Assembly: GCA_029817715.1 (NCBI GenBank)
Contig: JARUPY010000443.1
Location: 1 to 64,000, forward strand
From: Melastoma dodecandrum
Taxonomy: Eukaryota; Streptophyta; Magnoliopsida; Myrtales; Melastomataceae
DNA length: 64,000 bases
Direction of reading: 5' to 3'
The notes beneath the pieces are model-generated. The model was not told where the DNA came from. It made no database searches and was given only the letters and a program-made list of their open reading frames with translations. The translations under genes and the position numbers were made by a program. Below, one piece after another: positions 11,684 through 21,383 of the stretch. The first letter of the stretch is position 1. Each line of letters begins with the position of its first letter.

Positions 11684-13577
11684 TGAAAGGTCCTACCGCT
11701 TCGCAGATTAAGGAAATACAGTCGAATTTTCTTCAATATTGAAAAGAAACATTTAGGAAAGTTTTTATAATCCATTAATATATGAAATTGTATCTCCTAA
11801 TTGTACGACTAAAGTATATACGCATGGAAGCCCAGTATTAACCTGCAAAACACTTTACACGTTAGTCAAATATGACTAAGTACGACTATATTATCCTTTT
11901 CGTAACCCTTTTCGCCACCGAACCTTTCCTAAATTCACCGAGTTAGTTCATTCTAGACCGTTACCCTTCCTCATCGAGTTAACTCATGCGAAGAATACTC
12001 TCCCTACTTATGGACACACCTTCGGAGCTCTCATTCCCAACTTCCAAAAGTGTCTCGAGACTTTTCCGTCTTGCCAATCTTTCCATGAAGTTATCCCCGT
12101 AATTTTCGGACTAAATCCCGTCCGAACGTATTACTTACAACCCTCATTCATCCCGCCATTCCAGTTCTAATTTCAAACCAATTCAACCGGCCATGAAGGC
12201 TCCTTCATATGCATTCCAAGACACTAAACCACCCGATACTCATGCCACGGGTACATGCACTCGACCACTCTCGAACACACCGTCACATGTCCTCCCCACT
12301 GTGACCGTCACCACCTCACCGCCCATTATATAGGGTCCATCTCCTTCTCGCCAACCGTCCTTATTAGGACTTCGACCATGAGCATTTTCTACCCATGAAC
12401 ATAACAAATACTCGGAACACTCACTTATCAATCATCTCCGATGGTTTGAATGGCTCATTACCCTAATTTGCACCATGACCGAGGTTCCTCCTATCAACCC
12501 GAAAGAATACCTCACCAATAATCGGAGACCGAATGAATCACCCTCATTCTTCGAGGGGAAACCGGTCATTCATCATTCGTAAGGGTCGAGAACCCTCCCT
12601 TAAGTTCCAAGGGTTGAAATTCCCTTCCCTTTCAGCCAACACACCCACAGCACTACACATGCATCAACAAACTTCCACATGCATGATACATCTAAGGTGA
12701 TGGACTTTTTATGGCTAATAAGGAACACAAGAGAAGAGGGAACAAAGGGTTGTACCTTGTGCTTGTATCCCCGCCCAATTCCATCAGCTCCCTTCTCCTT
12801 CGCAATACTTCGCCTCGAGGCAACTTTGCTTGAAAATCCGTCTTGGTCGCACCTCCCTTTCTCCTTCTGTCCCCGGGTGTGAGAAGGTAGTGTCTCCGTA
12901 TCAATTTCTTCCTTTTCTCTCCCTCCCCTCTCCCCATCAAGATGGAATTGAACTTTATTTCTTTCCTTTCACTTCTTCTTGTTCTCCACGTGTGACACAA
13001 GTGGGGAATATTATTTCTCCCGAGTCCACCCGTCCCCTCCTCATCAATTCTCAAGCACAGTCTTCCCACTTGAGAGACCAAAATTGATTCAAGGGCCCAA
13101 TCTCAATCCTTAGTCAAATGATCAATTCAAATCAACGGTGGATAATGTCTTCTTCTTTTTTTTTTCCTCACTCAAGTGAATTAAAGAAAGGTACTAGGGA
13201 ATCATCGAAAGATAACCAAATTCTTCTCATTCTCATGGTGTACGTTTAATGTTATGGGAGGGAGAAAATTCTCTTATGCCCTCCCACTTCGGGAGTCCTT
13301 TCAACGTGGTGCAATCTAGTATTCTCTCCGTACTTAGAATTTCGATCGGTATGCTTATTCGTTACGCGTCGTCCACGCATTGGTTCTATAATATGCATTC
13401 TAGAGCGTCTGAGAGTTTCCACATTCACATCTCATTCGCTCAAGCGCTCATAAGTACATATATTTCGTTCCATCGTGAACGTACATTCGCAATACATTTT
13501 CGAGCACCCCTAAGGTCTTATTTGCATATATATCTGTACATATATATATATTTATTGATAAAGGTTCGGGAATGTCA
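11684..13577. mobile_element. LTR-like insertion (probable solo LTR) in the kiwellin array
   Basis: This 1.9 kb block is absent from the seven other units and breaks unit 7 exactly where they read ggggaagagagtgacgag. It starts TGAAAGGTCC and ends AATGTCA, the TG..CA form of an LTR. AAGAG flanks it on both sides (11679-11683 and 13580-13584), consistent with a 5-bp target duplication, although two extra A residues separate the CA end from the right AAGAG. No polyprotein motifs are visible inside. A TATATATATATTTA tract near 13540 is compatible with an LTR promoter. Small overlapping ORFs at 12679-13087 resemble no protein I know. The insertion lies ~150 bp past the stop of copy 7, so it may affect that gene's polyadenylation. 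Confidence 0.75.
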
Positions 13578-13727
13578 AAAAGAGAGTGACGAGATGCGTG
13601 GGCAACATGATTGAGTGAAGCATTGGAAAATAATCATGTTCACGGTGTGCGACCCTTCAACATTGTGAGAGATACACAAAGAATAATGTAGCCGAATTGT
13701 ATGTTTCCACGGACATCATGTCCGATT

Positions 13728-14384
13728 CTATGCCATCGACCACGTTATTGCCTCGACACCGACATCCCTGTCTAGCCCAAGAATGGTCCAAACCGCATTC
13801 GATCCATCGACAACGTTATGTGGACAAGGTGGTTGGTTCGCGTGCTCCTCGTCCCAGCCGTTCATTGAGTCACACTCGTCGACCACCGTAGCAAGAACGG
13901 TTCTTCCCGTTTTCAAAGAGGATATTTTTATTTTCCTTCCCCATCGAGATCCACCGCCATACCATCCCGTGGACAACGCAACCACGGGATCAGAGTTCGA
14001 ATGGAAACGACCGTCACACTCCGAAGGGGCACCTCCATCGCCGCCTTCGCTGAAATCATTATTCGTCAACCTAGCACTCGTCGAATAAGTCACGGGAGGC
14101 GAACAATCGTATCGCGAATAGGATTTCCCGCCACAGTGCATCGTTCCCGATGGTCTGCAGCTAGCAGGAGCCGACCACGGTAACTCGGAAGGAGTAGACA
14201 TGCATATTTGAGTGCTAACGTCGGGATCGTCATCGCACATGCCGTTGACGCAAATTAGCTGTCCGACACAGTCGTCGAGTGAGCTGCACGTACCCCCACA
14301 AAATGTGGCGCCCGATGGTGTAGGGACACCAATGATGCACGCGACAACTAGGATCAAAGAGATAAATTCCGCAGCGTTTGCCAT
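13728..14384 (-). CDS. Kiwellin, array copy 7 (C148W and C177W)
   Basis: Open 218-codon kiwellin, the most altered copy. Two cysteines are tryptophan (C148W in GSRWGRK and C177W in MNGWDEEH), both TGC to TGG type changes. D40V, G57S, S70W, S143G and A201I also occur at sites otherwise constant. Twelve cysteines remain. The gene is open with normal start and stop, but relaxed constraint is likely. The LTR-like insertion lies just past its 3' end. Confidence 0.88.
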   Translation of the reverse strand: MANAAEFISLILVVACIIGVPTPSGATFCGGTCSSLDDCVGQLICVNGMCDDDPDVSTQICMSTPSELPWSAPASCRPSGTMHCGGKSYSRYDCSPPVTYSTSARLTNNDFSEGGDGGAPSECDGRFHSNSDPVVALSTGWYGGGSRWGRKIKISSLKTGRTVLATVVDECDSMNGWDEEHANQPPCPHNVVDGSNAVWTILGLDRDVGVEAITWSMA

Positions 14385-14473
14385 GGACTGAGGCGTCGGG
14401 GCGTACTTTCGCTATAGGAAGCGTTTTTTTTGTGACTGTTGAGCTTGAGGTGGAAGAACGGAGACTTGGCATC

Positions 14474-14479
14474 TTTATA
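14474..14479 (-). promoter_or_regulatory. TATA box, kiwellin copy 7
   Basis: TATAAA on the minus strand ~90 bp upstream of the ATG at 14384. Confidence 0.58.
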
Positions 14480-15547
14480 CGGGTTGTGATAAGAAACGGT
14501 TTCTCGTGGAATCTTCATACCGTTCCTTGACTTTTTAAAACCATTGACCGCTATGCCTTCTCGTTTTGACTCGAAGACAAGATCTCGAGCTAGACCTGCG
14601 GACCGTCTTTCTTGACAAAAAAATTCAAGCGTCTAAATACAAGAAAGAGAACTCCCGTAAGAGTCTCGGTGCCGTGGAATGTGTAAAATGTTTGACGGCG
14701 GATATAAACCGAGGAAATGACGTCGTCAACTTGCGAATTATGAGCGACGCGACGTAATTGTTTGTCGTCTGACATTTCTTTTACCAATGATGACATAAGC
14801 ACGACGGGACCCGCGACAGGGAGAAAAGCTACGCCTTCAGCATAAGAGAGGTAAATGACCGATTTTCGGCCATTCAGGCAGACGTCCGGCCATCGTACGT
14901 AAGGGACGCGCCTTCCCCGTCTTTTGCCCGAATGAAATTCGAAGAGAAACAGGCATACGACATCGGCCTTGTCCGTCGAATGAAAAATTTATTTTCGGGC
15001 GGAACAAGCCGTTGAAGGTGCTCATAAGGACTTTCGCTTCGTCGAACCGACTTCGCCCAACAACGTGGGGTTCCTGTAACTTCAGAATCGCTTTGGTAGC
15101 AAGATGCGAAGAACATATGGCATTGACGTATCTGGATTGTAGTATTTTGTGTTGTAATGTGATTAGTCATAACGAATTCGTTGTTGTGAGGAAATTTAAC
15201 TCTCCAACACCTACGACTCAGGTGCAGGGAACGCTGCCGGAAACACGATATCCGTTTTTGACAGGTAGAGAGAGCTACTTCGTCCGTGTCGCCTTCGTTT
15301 TTCGCCGAGTTGCATTCGTTGCCGTACACATTCCACGTAATTTTCTAATAGAACTCTACGAATTCCGCCTCGATCGCGACATTTCGATTCTTTTTGGGGA
15401 AGAGAGTGACGAGATGCGTGGGCAACATGATCGATTGAAGCATTGGAAAATAATCATGTTCACGGTGTGCGACCCTTCAACATCGTGAGAGATACACAAA
15501 GAATAATGTAGCCGAATCGTATGTTTCCACGGACATCATGTCCGATT

Positions 15548-16204
15548 CTATGCCATCGACCACGTTATTGCCTCGACACCGACATCCCTGTCTAGCCCAA
15601 GAGCGGTCCAGACCGCAATCGATCCATCGACAACGTTATGTGGACAAGGTGGTTGGTTGGCGTGCTCCTCGTCGCAGCCGTTCATTGAGTCACACTCGTC
15701 GACCACCGTAGCAAGAACGGTTCTTCCCGTTTTCAAAGAGGATATTTTTATTTTCCTTCCGCTTCGAGATCCACCGCTATACCATCCCGTGGACAACGCA
15801 ATCACGGGATCAGAGTTCGAAAGGAAACGACCATCGCACTCCGAAGGGGCACCTCCATCCCCGCCTTCGCTGAAATCATTATTCGTCAACCTGGCACTCG
15901 TCGAATAAGTCACGGGAGGCGAACAATCGTATCGCGAATAGGATTTCCCGCCACAGTGCATCGTTCCCGATGGTCTGCAGCTAGTAGGAGCCGACGACGG
16001 TAACTCGGAAGGAGTAGACATGCCTATTTGAGTGCCAACGTCGGGATCGTCATCGCACATGCCGTTGACGCAAATTAGCTCTCCGTCACAGTCGTCGAGT
16101 GAGCTGCACGTACCCCCACAAAATGTGGCGCCCGATGGTGTAGGGACACCAATGATGCACGCGACAACTAGGATCAAAGAGATAAATTCCGCAGCGTTTG
16201 CCAT
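15548..16204 (-). CDS. Kiwellin, array copy 8 (C61G and C148S)
   Basis: Open 218-codon kiwellin at the right end of the array. C61G (TQIGMS) and C148S (GSRSGRK) leave 12 cysteines. Further changes are T8I, Q42E, A74T, H128L, V135I and N196I. Its promoter is cut short: array sequence ends ~270 bp upstream of the ATG, so the TATA box remains but the usual ~1 kb upstream spacer is replaced by PMEI-region DNA. Confidence 0.9.
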   Translation of the reverse strand: MANAAEFISLILVVACIIGVPTPSGATFCGGTCSSLDDCDGELICVNGMCDDDPDVGTQIGMSTPSELPSSAPTSCRPSGTMHCGGKSYSRYDCSPPVTYSTSARLTNNDFSEGGDGGAPSECDGRFLSNSDPVIALSTGWYSGGSRSGRKIKISSLKTGRTVLATVVDECDSMNGCDEEHANQPPCPHNVVDGSIAVWTALGLDRDVGVEAITWSMA

Positions 16205-16294
16205 GGACTGAGGCGTCGGGGAGTACTTTCGCTATACGAAGCCTTTTTTTTGTGACTGTTGAGCTTGAGGTGGAAGAACGGAGACTTGGTCATC

Positions 16295-16300
16295 TTTATA
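16295..16300 (-). promoter_or_regulatory. TATA box, kiwellin copy 8
   Basis: TATAAA on the minus strand ~90 bp upstream of the ATG at 16204. Array homology ends less than 200 bp beyond it. Confidence 0.58.
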
Positions 16301-16550
16301 CGGGTTGTGATAAGAAACGGTTTCTCGTGGAATCTTCATACCATTCCCTGTCTTTTTAAAACCATTGACCGCTATGCCTTCTCGTTTTGACTCAAAGACA
16401 AGATCTCGAGCTAGACCTGCGGGCCGTCTTTCTTGACAAAAAAATTCAAGCGTCTAAATACAAGAAAGAGAACTCCTTACTTACTGGCGACCACATCTAC
16501 AAATCCCTGCGAGTCTTATTGCCAAATATTTCCGGCGTGATCCGTTTCCT

Positions 16551-16997
16551 ATGCGAACAGTCAGCGATACTTGTTGGCCTATGCCCTTCCCCGACTTATG
16601 GGTCTCCACATTCCGATCGGACCCAAAGAGTGCCTCTGCCATGGGATCTCCGGATGTGGGCGTGATACTCATCGACCATAGCGACATAAAAGTCATGGCC
16701 AATCTCCCAATGGTTAGAAACCTGATTTTGAGAGCCAAAGACCATATAATCAAGGCTGCTCTAAAGTTTTGCAACGGGTCCTGCACAGTTATCGTGGTGG
16801 CTTATGTGCCAGCTAGCAGGGGAGCCTTGATCTTAGGCAATCCTAAGTTTGCAGAGAATTTCAAGACCGATGCTGATGAGGAGATGAACCTGTGCGATGA
16901 AGAGTTCAAGGGGTTAAAATGTCCATTGACGAGACAGAATGATTTTGAGCGCAAGGCCGCGAGGATTGTGGCTACCATCGCTAGGATGATAGAATGA
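16551..16997 (+). pseudogene. PMEI/invertase-inhibitor-like gene, 5'-truncated copy
   Basis: The PMEI domain is a secreted four-helix bundle that inhibits pectin methylesterases or invertases. This copy matches the one at 48910-49434 from the codons VSDTCWPMPFPDLW to the C-terminal RIVATIARMIE, but has no signal peptide. Upstream of the match the frame runs open into unrelated DNA abutting the kiwellin array. The ATG at 16551 is therefore probably not an original start. Family signs are FPDLWVSTFRSDPKSAS, the helix pair around FCNGS, the GNPKFAENFKTDA motif, the C in MNLCDEEF and the SPLT-like CPLTR. The cysteine normally in FPDLC is tryptophan, as in the second copy. It is most likely a truncated pseudogene. 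Confidence 0.72.
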
Positions 16998-17394
16998 TAC
17001 GTTGAGGATAATGCCATGAATAATGAGATTTTCGTCCTTCATATTTTGGAATTTGCACAACAAACTATGCAGCTACTTTCGATCCTCGATCGCTCCAGTT
17101 TTAGAATCTCCATTGAGGAGAGAACAAATTTGAGCACAAGGCTGCAACGATCACAGTTTCCATTGTTCGGAAGATGATTTAACGCATCAGATGCCAAACA
17201 ATGCTTTACATATTAGAGATCTGACAATTACTCGTGAAATCCTCTATGCCAATAATCAATCACGGCCAAACCATGGGGAAGCAAGTAGCACGTCAGTCAC
17301 CACGAAGGTATCAAAGGGTATTCACTTGCCTCCATCAAATATCCCAAATTCCATGAATGGTCATTGTAACATGAAATCAATCCGTATTTAACAG

Positions 17395-17772
17395 TCAAGC
17401 TGATTATGGCTTTCTTCATATTTCGGCTGCTCAATCTGGTCAGTCATGTGTCCTTGATTCCCTCATTGAACACAAAGAGTTGTGCAGCCGCGTTGATCGC
17501 CTTCATCGGATAGACACGGGCTGTAATGATGGCTTTCCCTCCTCCAGAAAAGGATTCCACAATGGAGTCATCTATCTGCAACCAAGTGAATGCATGCTTT
17601 CCATACTCGTCTTTGTAATCTCACACCTAGTCGCGGGAGATCTTTCCACGCACCTCAGGCTGAGAGAAAGCTTCCCATTTACTGGCTCGACATCCAGGAA
17701 TGCGCCAAATGACTTGTGGTCATAACCTTTATGGAGGGATGACCTCTCTAGGTAAACACAGAATAGAGCCAC
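17395..17772 (-). pseudogene. GH32 cell-wall invertase, 3'-end fragment
   Basis: GH32 invertases split sucrose in the cell wall. In minus-strand frames the fragment reads SSLHKGYDHKSFGAFLDVEP then GKLSLSL, followed after a likely intron (acceptor ttgcag near 17577) by a relic of the conserved IDHSVVESF..ARVYP stretch, here with TAG in place of a codon, and AAQLFVFNEGIKDT. It lacks the N-terminal WMNDPNG region and the catalytic domain. It is tail-to-tail with the PMEI-like copy, the same arrangement as at 48.9-51.0 kb, so both belong to one duplicated block. Confidence 0.75.
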
Positions 17773-18417
17773 TACAGCCTTATGAAGAACACTCCCGTGA
17801 ATTTCTCAAAATAAAAACAAAAATAAAAATAATTAAACTAAAATGAAATGTGGTGATTCCAACAAAAATGTGCCTTGTTGCAAAATAATAGCCCTGCTTC
17901 AAAGTCAGGACAAATCCTAAATTTTATCTATCGTGCTTCTACCGATAAAAAAATAATAGAAAAAATTAAAAATATTCAGAAAACACTAAAAAAATTGAAA
18001 ATCATCGAAAATCAATAAAAATCATTTAAAATCATCTAAAATCAATAAAAATCATCTAAATTACTATCTATTCCTATAAATCACCAGACCCGGGGAAACT
18101 CACTAGAGACTCAAAGATATATACTCAGCTAGAGACGGGGATACACACACAAGAGTAGAAAGTAACGCTTGAAAGAAAGGTAATGTTCTCTTTCATGTTT
18201 CCTAGGTAAAGATTGCATTAGATGATCCCAGCCAGCCGAGCGTTCCCTCGTTCACCGACATGACCCCAACTCGTTTCTCCTGGAATGCAAGACACTCGAC
18301 AACTCTGTCCACGACTTGCGTTACCCGACAATCCGGTAAATTCGTTCCTTTGCTTCTGTTTAATTAGATGAATTTATTTACTTTGATTCTTTTTACTTTC
18401 TATTTTATTTTTCACAA
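17773..18417. other. AT-rich gene-free stretch with simple repeats
   Basis: No coding frame seen. 17805-18065 is A-rich with repeated words of the form aaaatcatctaaaatcaataaa. The rest is ordinary intergenic sequence. Confidence 0.6.
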
Positions 18418-18527
18418 TCAGCAACAGCGGCGTCCGCGACAATCCTCCACGAATTTATAAGTGTGAACTTCAAGTGAGACTATTTGACTTTTTCTTCTTC
18501 CGAACGCTAAGTCAAGGTTCGACATAA

Positions 18528-18872
18528 AATTTATGAGCGATGGAATGAAGACAGATGTTTGCGATGGCGCGGTTGATGTGGTCCTTGGGGTTGAGGGAGA
18601 TCCCTTCCATCGGATGACCGGCACATCATCATGTCTACGACCCATCCTGTTGGTTCGTCTGATTCGAAAGACTCGATTCGGCGATTGAAGTTCCATGTTT
18701 CAATGTCGAACTGAAGCTCCGAAGTGGCAGCGCAGCGAATAATTCGCTTCACGACACGAAGAAGTCGCTCCGGACCGACGTAGCGAACATCTAGGCCATG
18801 GGAAAGCACGAGCATTCTTATCAGGTATCTTTCTTCCAATTCCTGAGCTGAGATCTCTCGACGTGAGTTCAT
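18528..18872 (-). CDS. Unrecognised ORF (about 113 aa)
   Basis: A minus-strand frame with an ATG at 18872 starts MNSRREISAQELEERYLIR and continues with SHGLDVRYVGPERLLRVVKR, which looks like amphipathic helix rather than noise. The downstream half turns Arg/Pro/His-rich while an overlapping frame opens at 18418-18696, so a frameshift or intron near 18690 is possible. I do not recognise the family. It may be a fragment of a larger gene. Confidence 0.25.
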
Positions 18873-19811
18873 CACAACAGCTAAAATACCCAGAAAAACA
18901 CGAATACCAAGCTAAACTTCACTGGTTGCGAAATCCCTTTAAAACACATATATGCAGCTTCTCGACAGCCTTCATGGTCAAACAACCGTAACAACCTTCT
19001 CAATCAAGCTAGAGTTAGGCCCATGCTTTTGATCACGATGGTCACCGCGACCATACTACTGGGAGGCCATCACTGATGCGGGAAATGCCCTCCCGCTCGA
19101 TAGAAACGACAGGTTGCTCCGAGGCCGGCCTTACCTCCACATGGGCTGTGCACTCATTGGCCTCACGGATTTTGACCACGGCTTCACCGTAATCAGCAAA
19201 GGTATCAAGATCGTTTCTGCAGATATCCAACTTAAACGATGATTGGAGCTGGCTAGAGTGGAAGCGACCTCCAAGAGGGCCTCGTTAGGGAGCAGCAGGG
19301 GGACGGAAAATACCAGGGACACTTTCGACGGGGGGAAATGTGGTTGAAGTTGGAGGGGGATGCATCGATGAGGGGATATAGGCACGATCTGGAGTTCCAG
19401 AGGAAGATTTCTTAGGCGAGGAAGGACAATCTAAAACTAGGCGAGCATTTGAGGGAGGACAAGCGGGTTCTGAAGGTGTTGGAGACTCTGGTGAATGGAA
19501 GTTCTCAGAGAACATCGGGAGAGTAGAGCTGGAGGCTGAGTTGGAGAGGCAGGGAGTAGAGGGTAACAAGGAGAGGAACGTAGTGCCGTTGCTGGAAAAA
19601 GATGAGTCTCGCTATGATATTAATGATTGCCGAATACAGGCAGTCAGACATCGAGAAGTTGTGCCAGATGGTTGAGCAACAGGACAAAGAGGTGGACAAG
19701 ATGGCCGACGAGGCGGAATTGCGGAAACAGGCAGTGGAAGGGGCCCTTCATTAAAGTACTTGTGCTGCAGGAGCTCTGCTGCAGAAGCTCTGGCAGGTGG
19801 GTCATAACAAA
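18873..19811. other. No clear gene; coiled-coil-like ORF scraps
   Basis: Several short overlapping frames. On the plus strand, 19475-19763 reads as Glu/Lys-rich coiled-coil scraps in two frames (LEAELERQG, and DIEKLCQMVEQQDKEVDK ending at a stop near 19753), and the minus strand is Pro/Ser-rich. This may be a relic of a transposon or coiled-coil gene, but nothing is identifiable. Confidence 0.35.
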
Positions 19812-19859
19812 CTAGTCTTTGAACCAGGGGAACTTCATCATGAGAACGGCAAGATGCGC

Positions 19860-20225
19860 CACCTCAGTGAATGTGATGGTTATGAAATCTGGAAGCTTAG
19901 CACAACCCAGCCATGATGCCTCGGTCAAGTTTCCCAAAACATTGAAGATTCTGCCCAATTGGTCAATATCCGAAGCACCAAGGAAGAGGGGTTCCAGAGT
20001 CAAAAGCTCGGCGAATATGCATCATAATGCCCATAAGTCCCCTTCCTAACCATAAGCAATTGACCCATAGTGCAGCTCAATTGAGCCACGATGTGAGAGC
20101 ACCTTGCATATTCCCTCCATCTGCATCTTCAGCCTTATAAGCATATGACCTCTGGGAAGGATTGTCATCCAGGTCGCTTGCTGTGCATGTAGCCATACAA
20201 GATGTATTACCATCATTGTTCGTTT
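19860..20225 (-). pseudogene. CDKF;1-like kinase fragment
   Basis: CDKF;1 is the plant CDK-activating kinase kinase. On the minus strand, in shifting frames, the segment reads ATCTASDLDDNPSQRSYAY (the CDKF-specific insert before subdomain VIII), a broken junction, then DLWAL-stop-CIFAELLTLEPLFLG and SDIDQLGRIFNVLGNLTEA with CAKLPDFITITFTEV. The glycine of DLWALGC is a TGA codon and the APE region is lost. Both ends run into unrelated DNA. Only subdomains VIII-X are represented. Confidence 0.8.
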
Positions 20226-21383
20226 CGATAGTGCGTGCGTGGTTGTCTTTTACAGTCAAAAGAGATTTTATTTTCTTTATAATTATTATTATCCATGTAA
20301 ATCGTATTTTTATCCTATGCATTGATTTTTTTTTTAAATCATCGATTATACTTCATGCTTCATTAGTGCTTTTCATGAATTAACCGTACAGTGTTATTAC
20401 CATCTTTATCACTTGCTCATAATATGTTTTTTTTCAATAGAAAATCATTAGTCTAATTTTGTCTATTTAAGATTTTGCGAAGAAAAAGAAATCATCACAA
20501 ACTTTCAAGCTTTCTTCGAACAGTTTGGTTTGTTGTTTTAATTTTTATGCAGCTATCCCGGGGGCGTGCCTTGCGGACAACCAAGGCACACACCACATTC
20601 AACGTGTTCAAGACAACGGAAGATATATTCGAGGGTTTATTTTGGATTCTCGAAGATCAAGACTCTCTAAAGACGGCTTCGTACTCACCAACGTTACGGC
20701 ATTAGCAGCTCGTCGGGTTCGCCGTAAACCTATTTCAAAAACGGCACCGTGAGGTATAAACACTAACGGGGGCGTTCTATAGGGAGCGAGAAATGGTATA
20801 TAAACCCTGTTCTCCCTAGAATTTATTTTTGCCTTAAAAACTATTTAGGGCATTAATAAATCTATGATTGTTTGTATTTTTGCCCCAAAATTAGAAATAT
20901 TCTTCTAAAAAAATAATTTCGGATGGCATTTTAAGCATTAATTAGCTCGACATCATTTTTTTATATGTCAAACAATATCTTTTTTCTAAAACGAACTCAA
21001 ATAAAATCGGACGTCAAAAACACACGATAAAAGTCTCCCTTTTCTTTGTCATATATGCGATTTAGTAATCTCTAATTTCCGAACCTTAACGAATCTCTAT
21101 AGTTTTTTTCTAACTTGAACTTAGAATAAGTTAGTGGGGACTCCGATATTTTCAAAATCCGAAGCCTTATCGTCAAGGGAGAATATCCATTTTAAATGGA
21201 ACTGGAAAAGGGATCCACTCGCGACACCCTTCACAACAAGCCTAGCTTTATGCTTGTTCACATAACCTTCTGGATTTAGCTTCGTTCTGTAACCCATTTC
21301 ACTCTAATGACTTTTCTGTCATAACGGGGCAATCACACCAACAGCAAATCGGCCATCCGTTTCGTACGTTCATCTGCGGCGAC
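20226..21383. other. AT-rich intergenic or LTR-side sequence without genes
   Basis: Low-complexity AT-rich DNA with short ORFs (20475-20752) that resemble nothing known. It lies directly upstream of a decayed gypsy element and may contain its 5' LTR and leader, but I could not define LTR ends or a primer-binding site. Confidence 0.35.

Larger units (their letters stand above)
1..16476. repeat. Tandem array of ~1.82 kb kiwellin-gene units
   Basis: Seen in sequence: using the shared motif agaaagagaactcccg or its variants as boundary, units start near 1, 1822, 3642, 5462, 7282, 9101, 10921 and 14642, and a ninth stops after about 14 bases at 16476. Unit length is 1819-1821 bp, except the seventh, which is enlarged by a 1.9 kb insertion. 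Each unit has one minus-strand kiwellin gene (~0.66 kb) and ~1.16 kb of spacer holding the promoter of one gene and the 3' flank of the next. Units differ by scattered substitutions and very few indels, so the expansion looks recent. Position 1 lies inside a spacer, so at least one further unit probably lies to the left. Confidence 0.96.
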
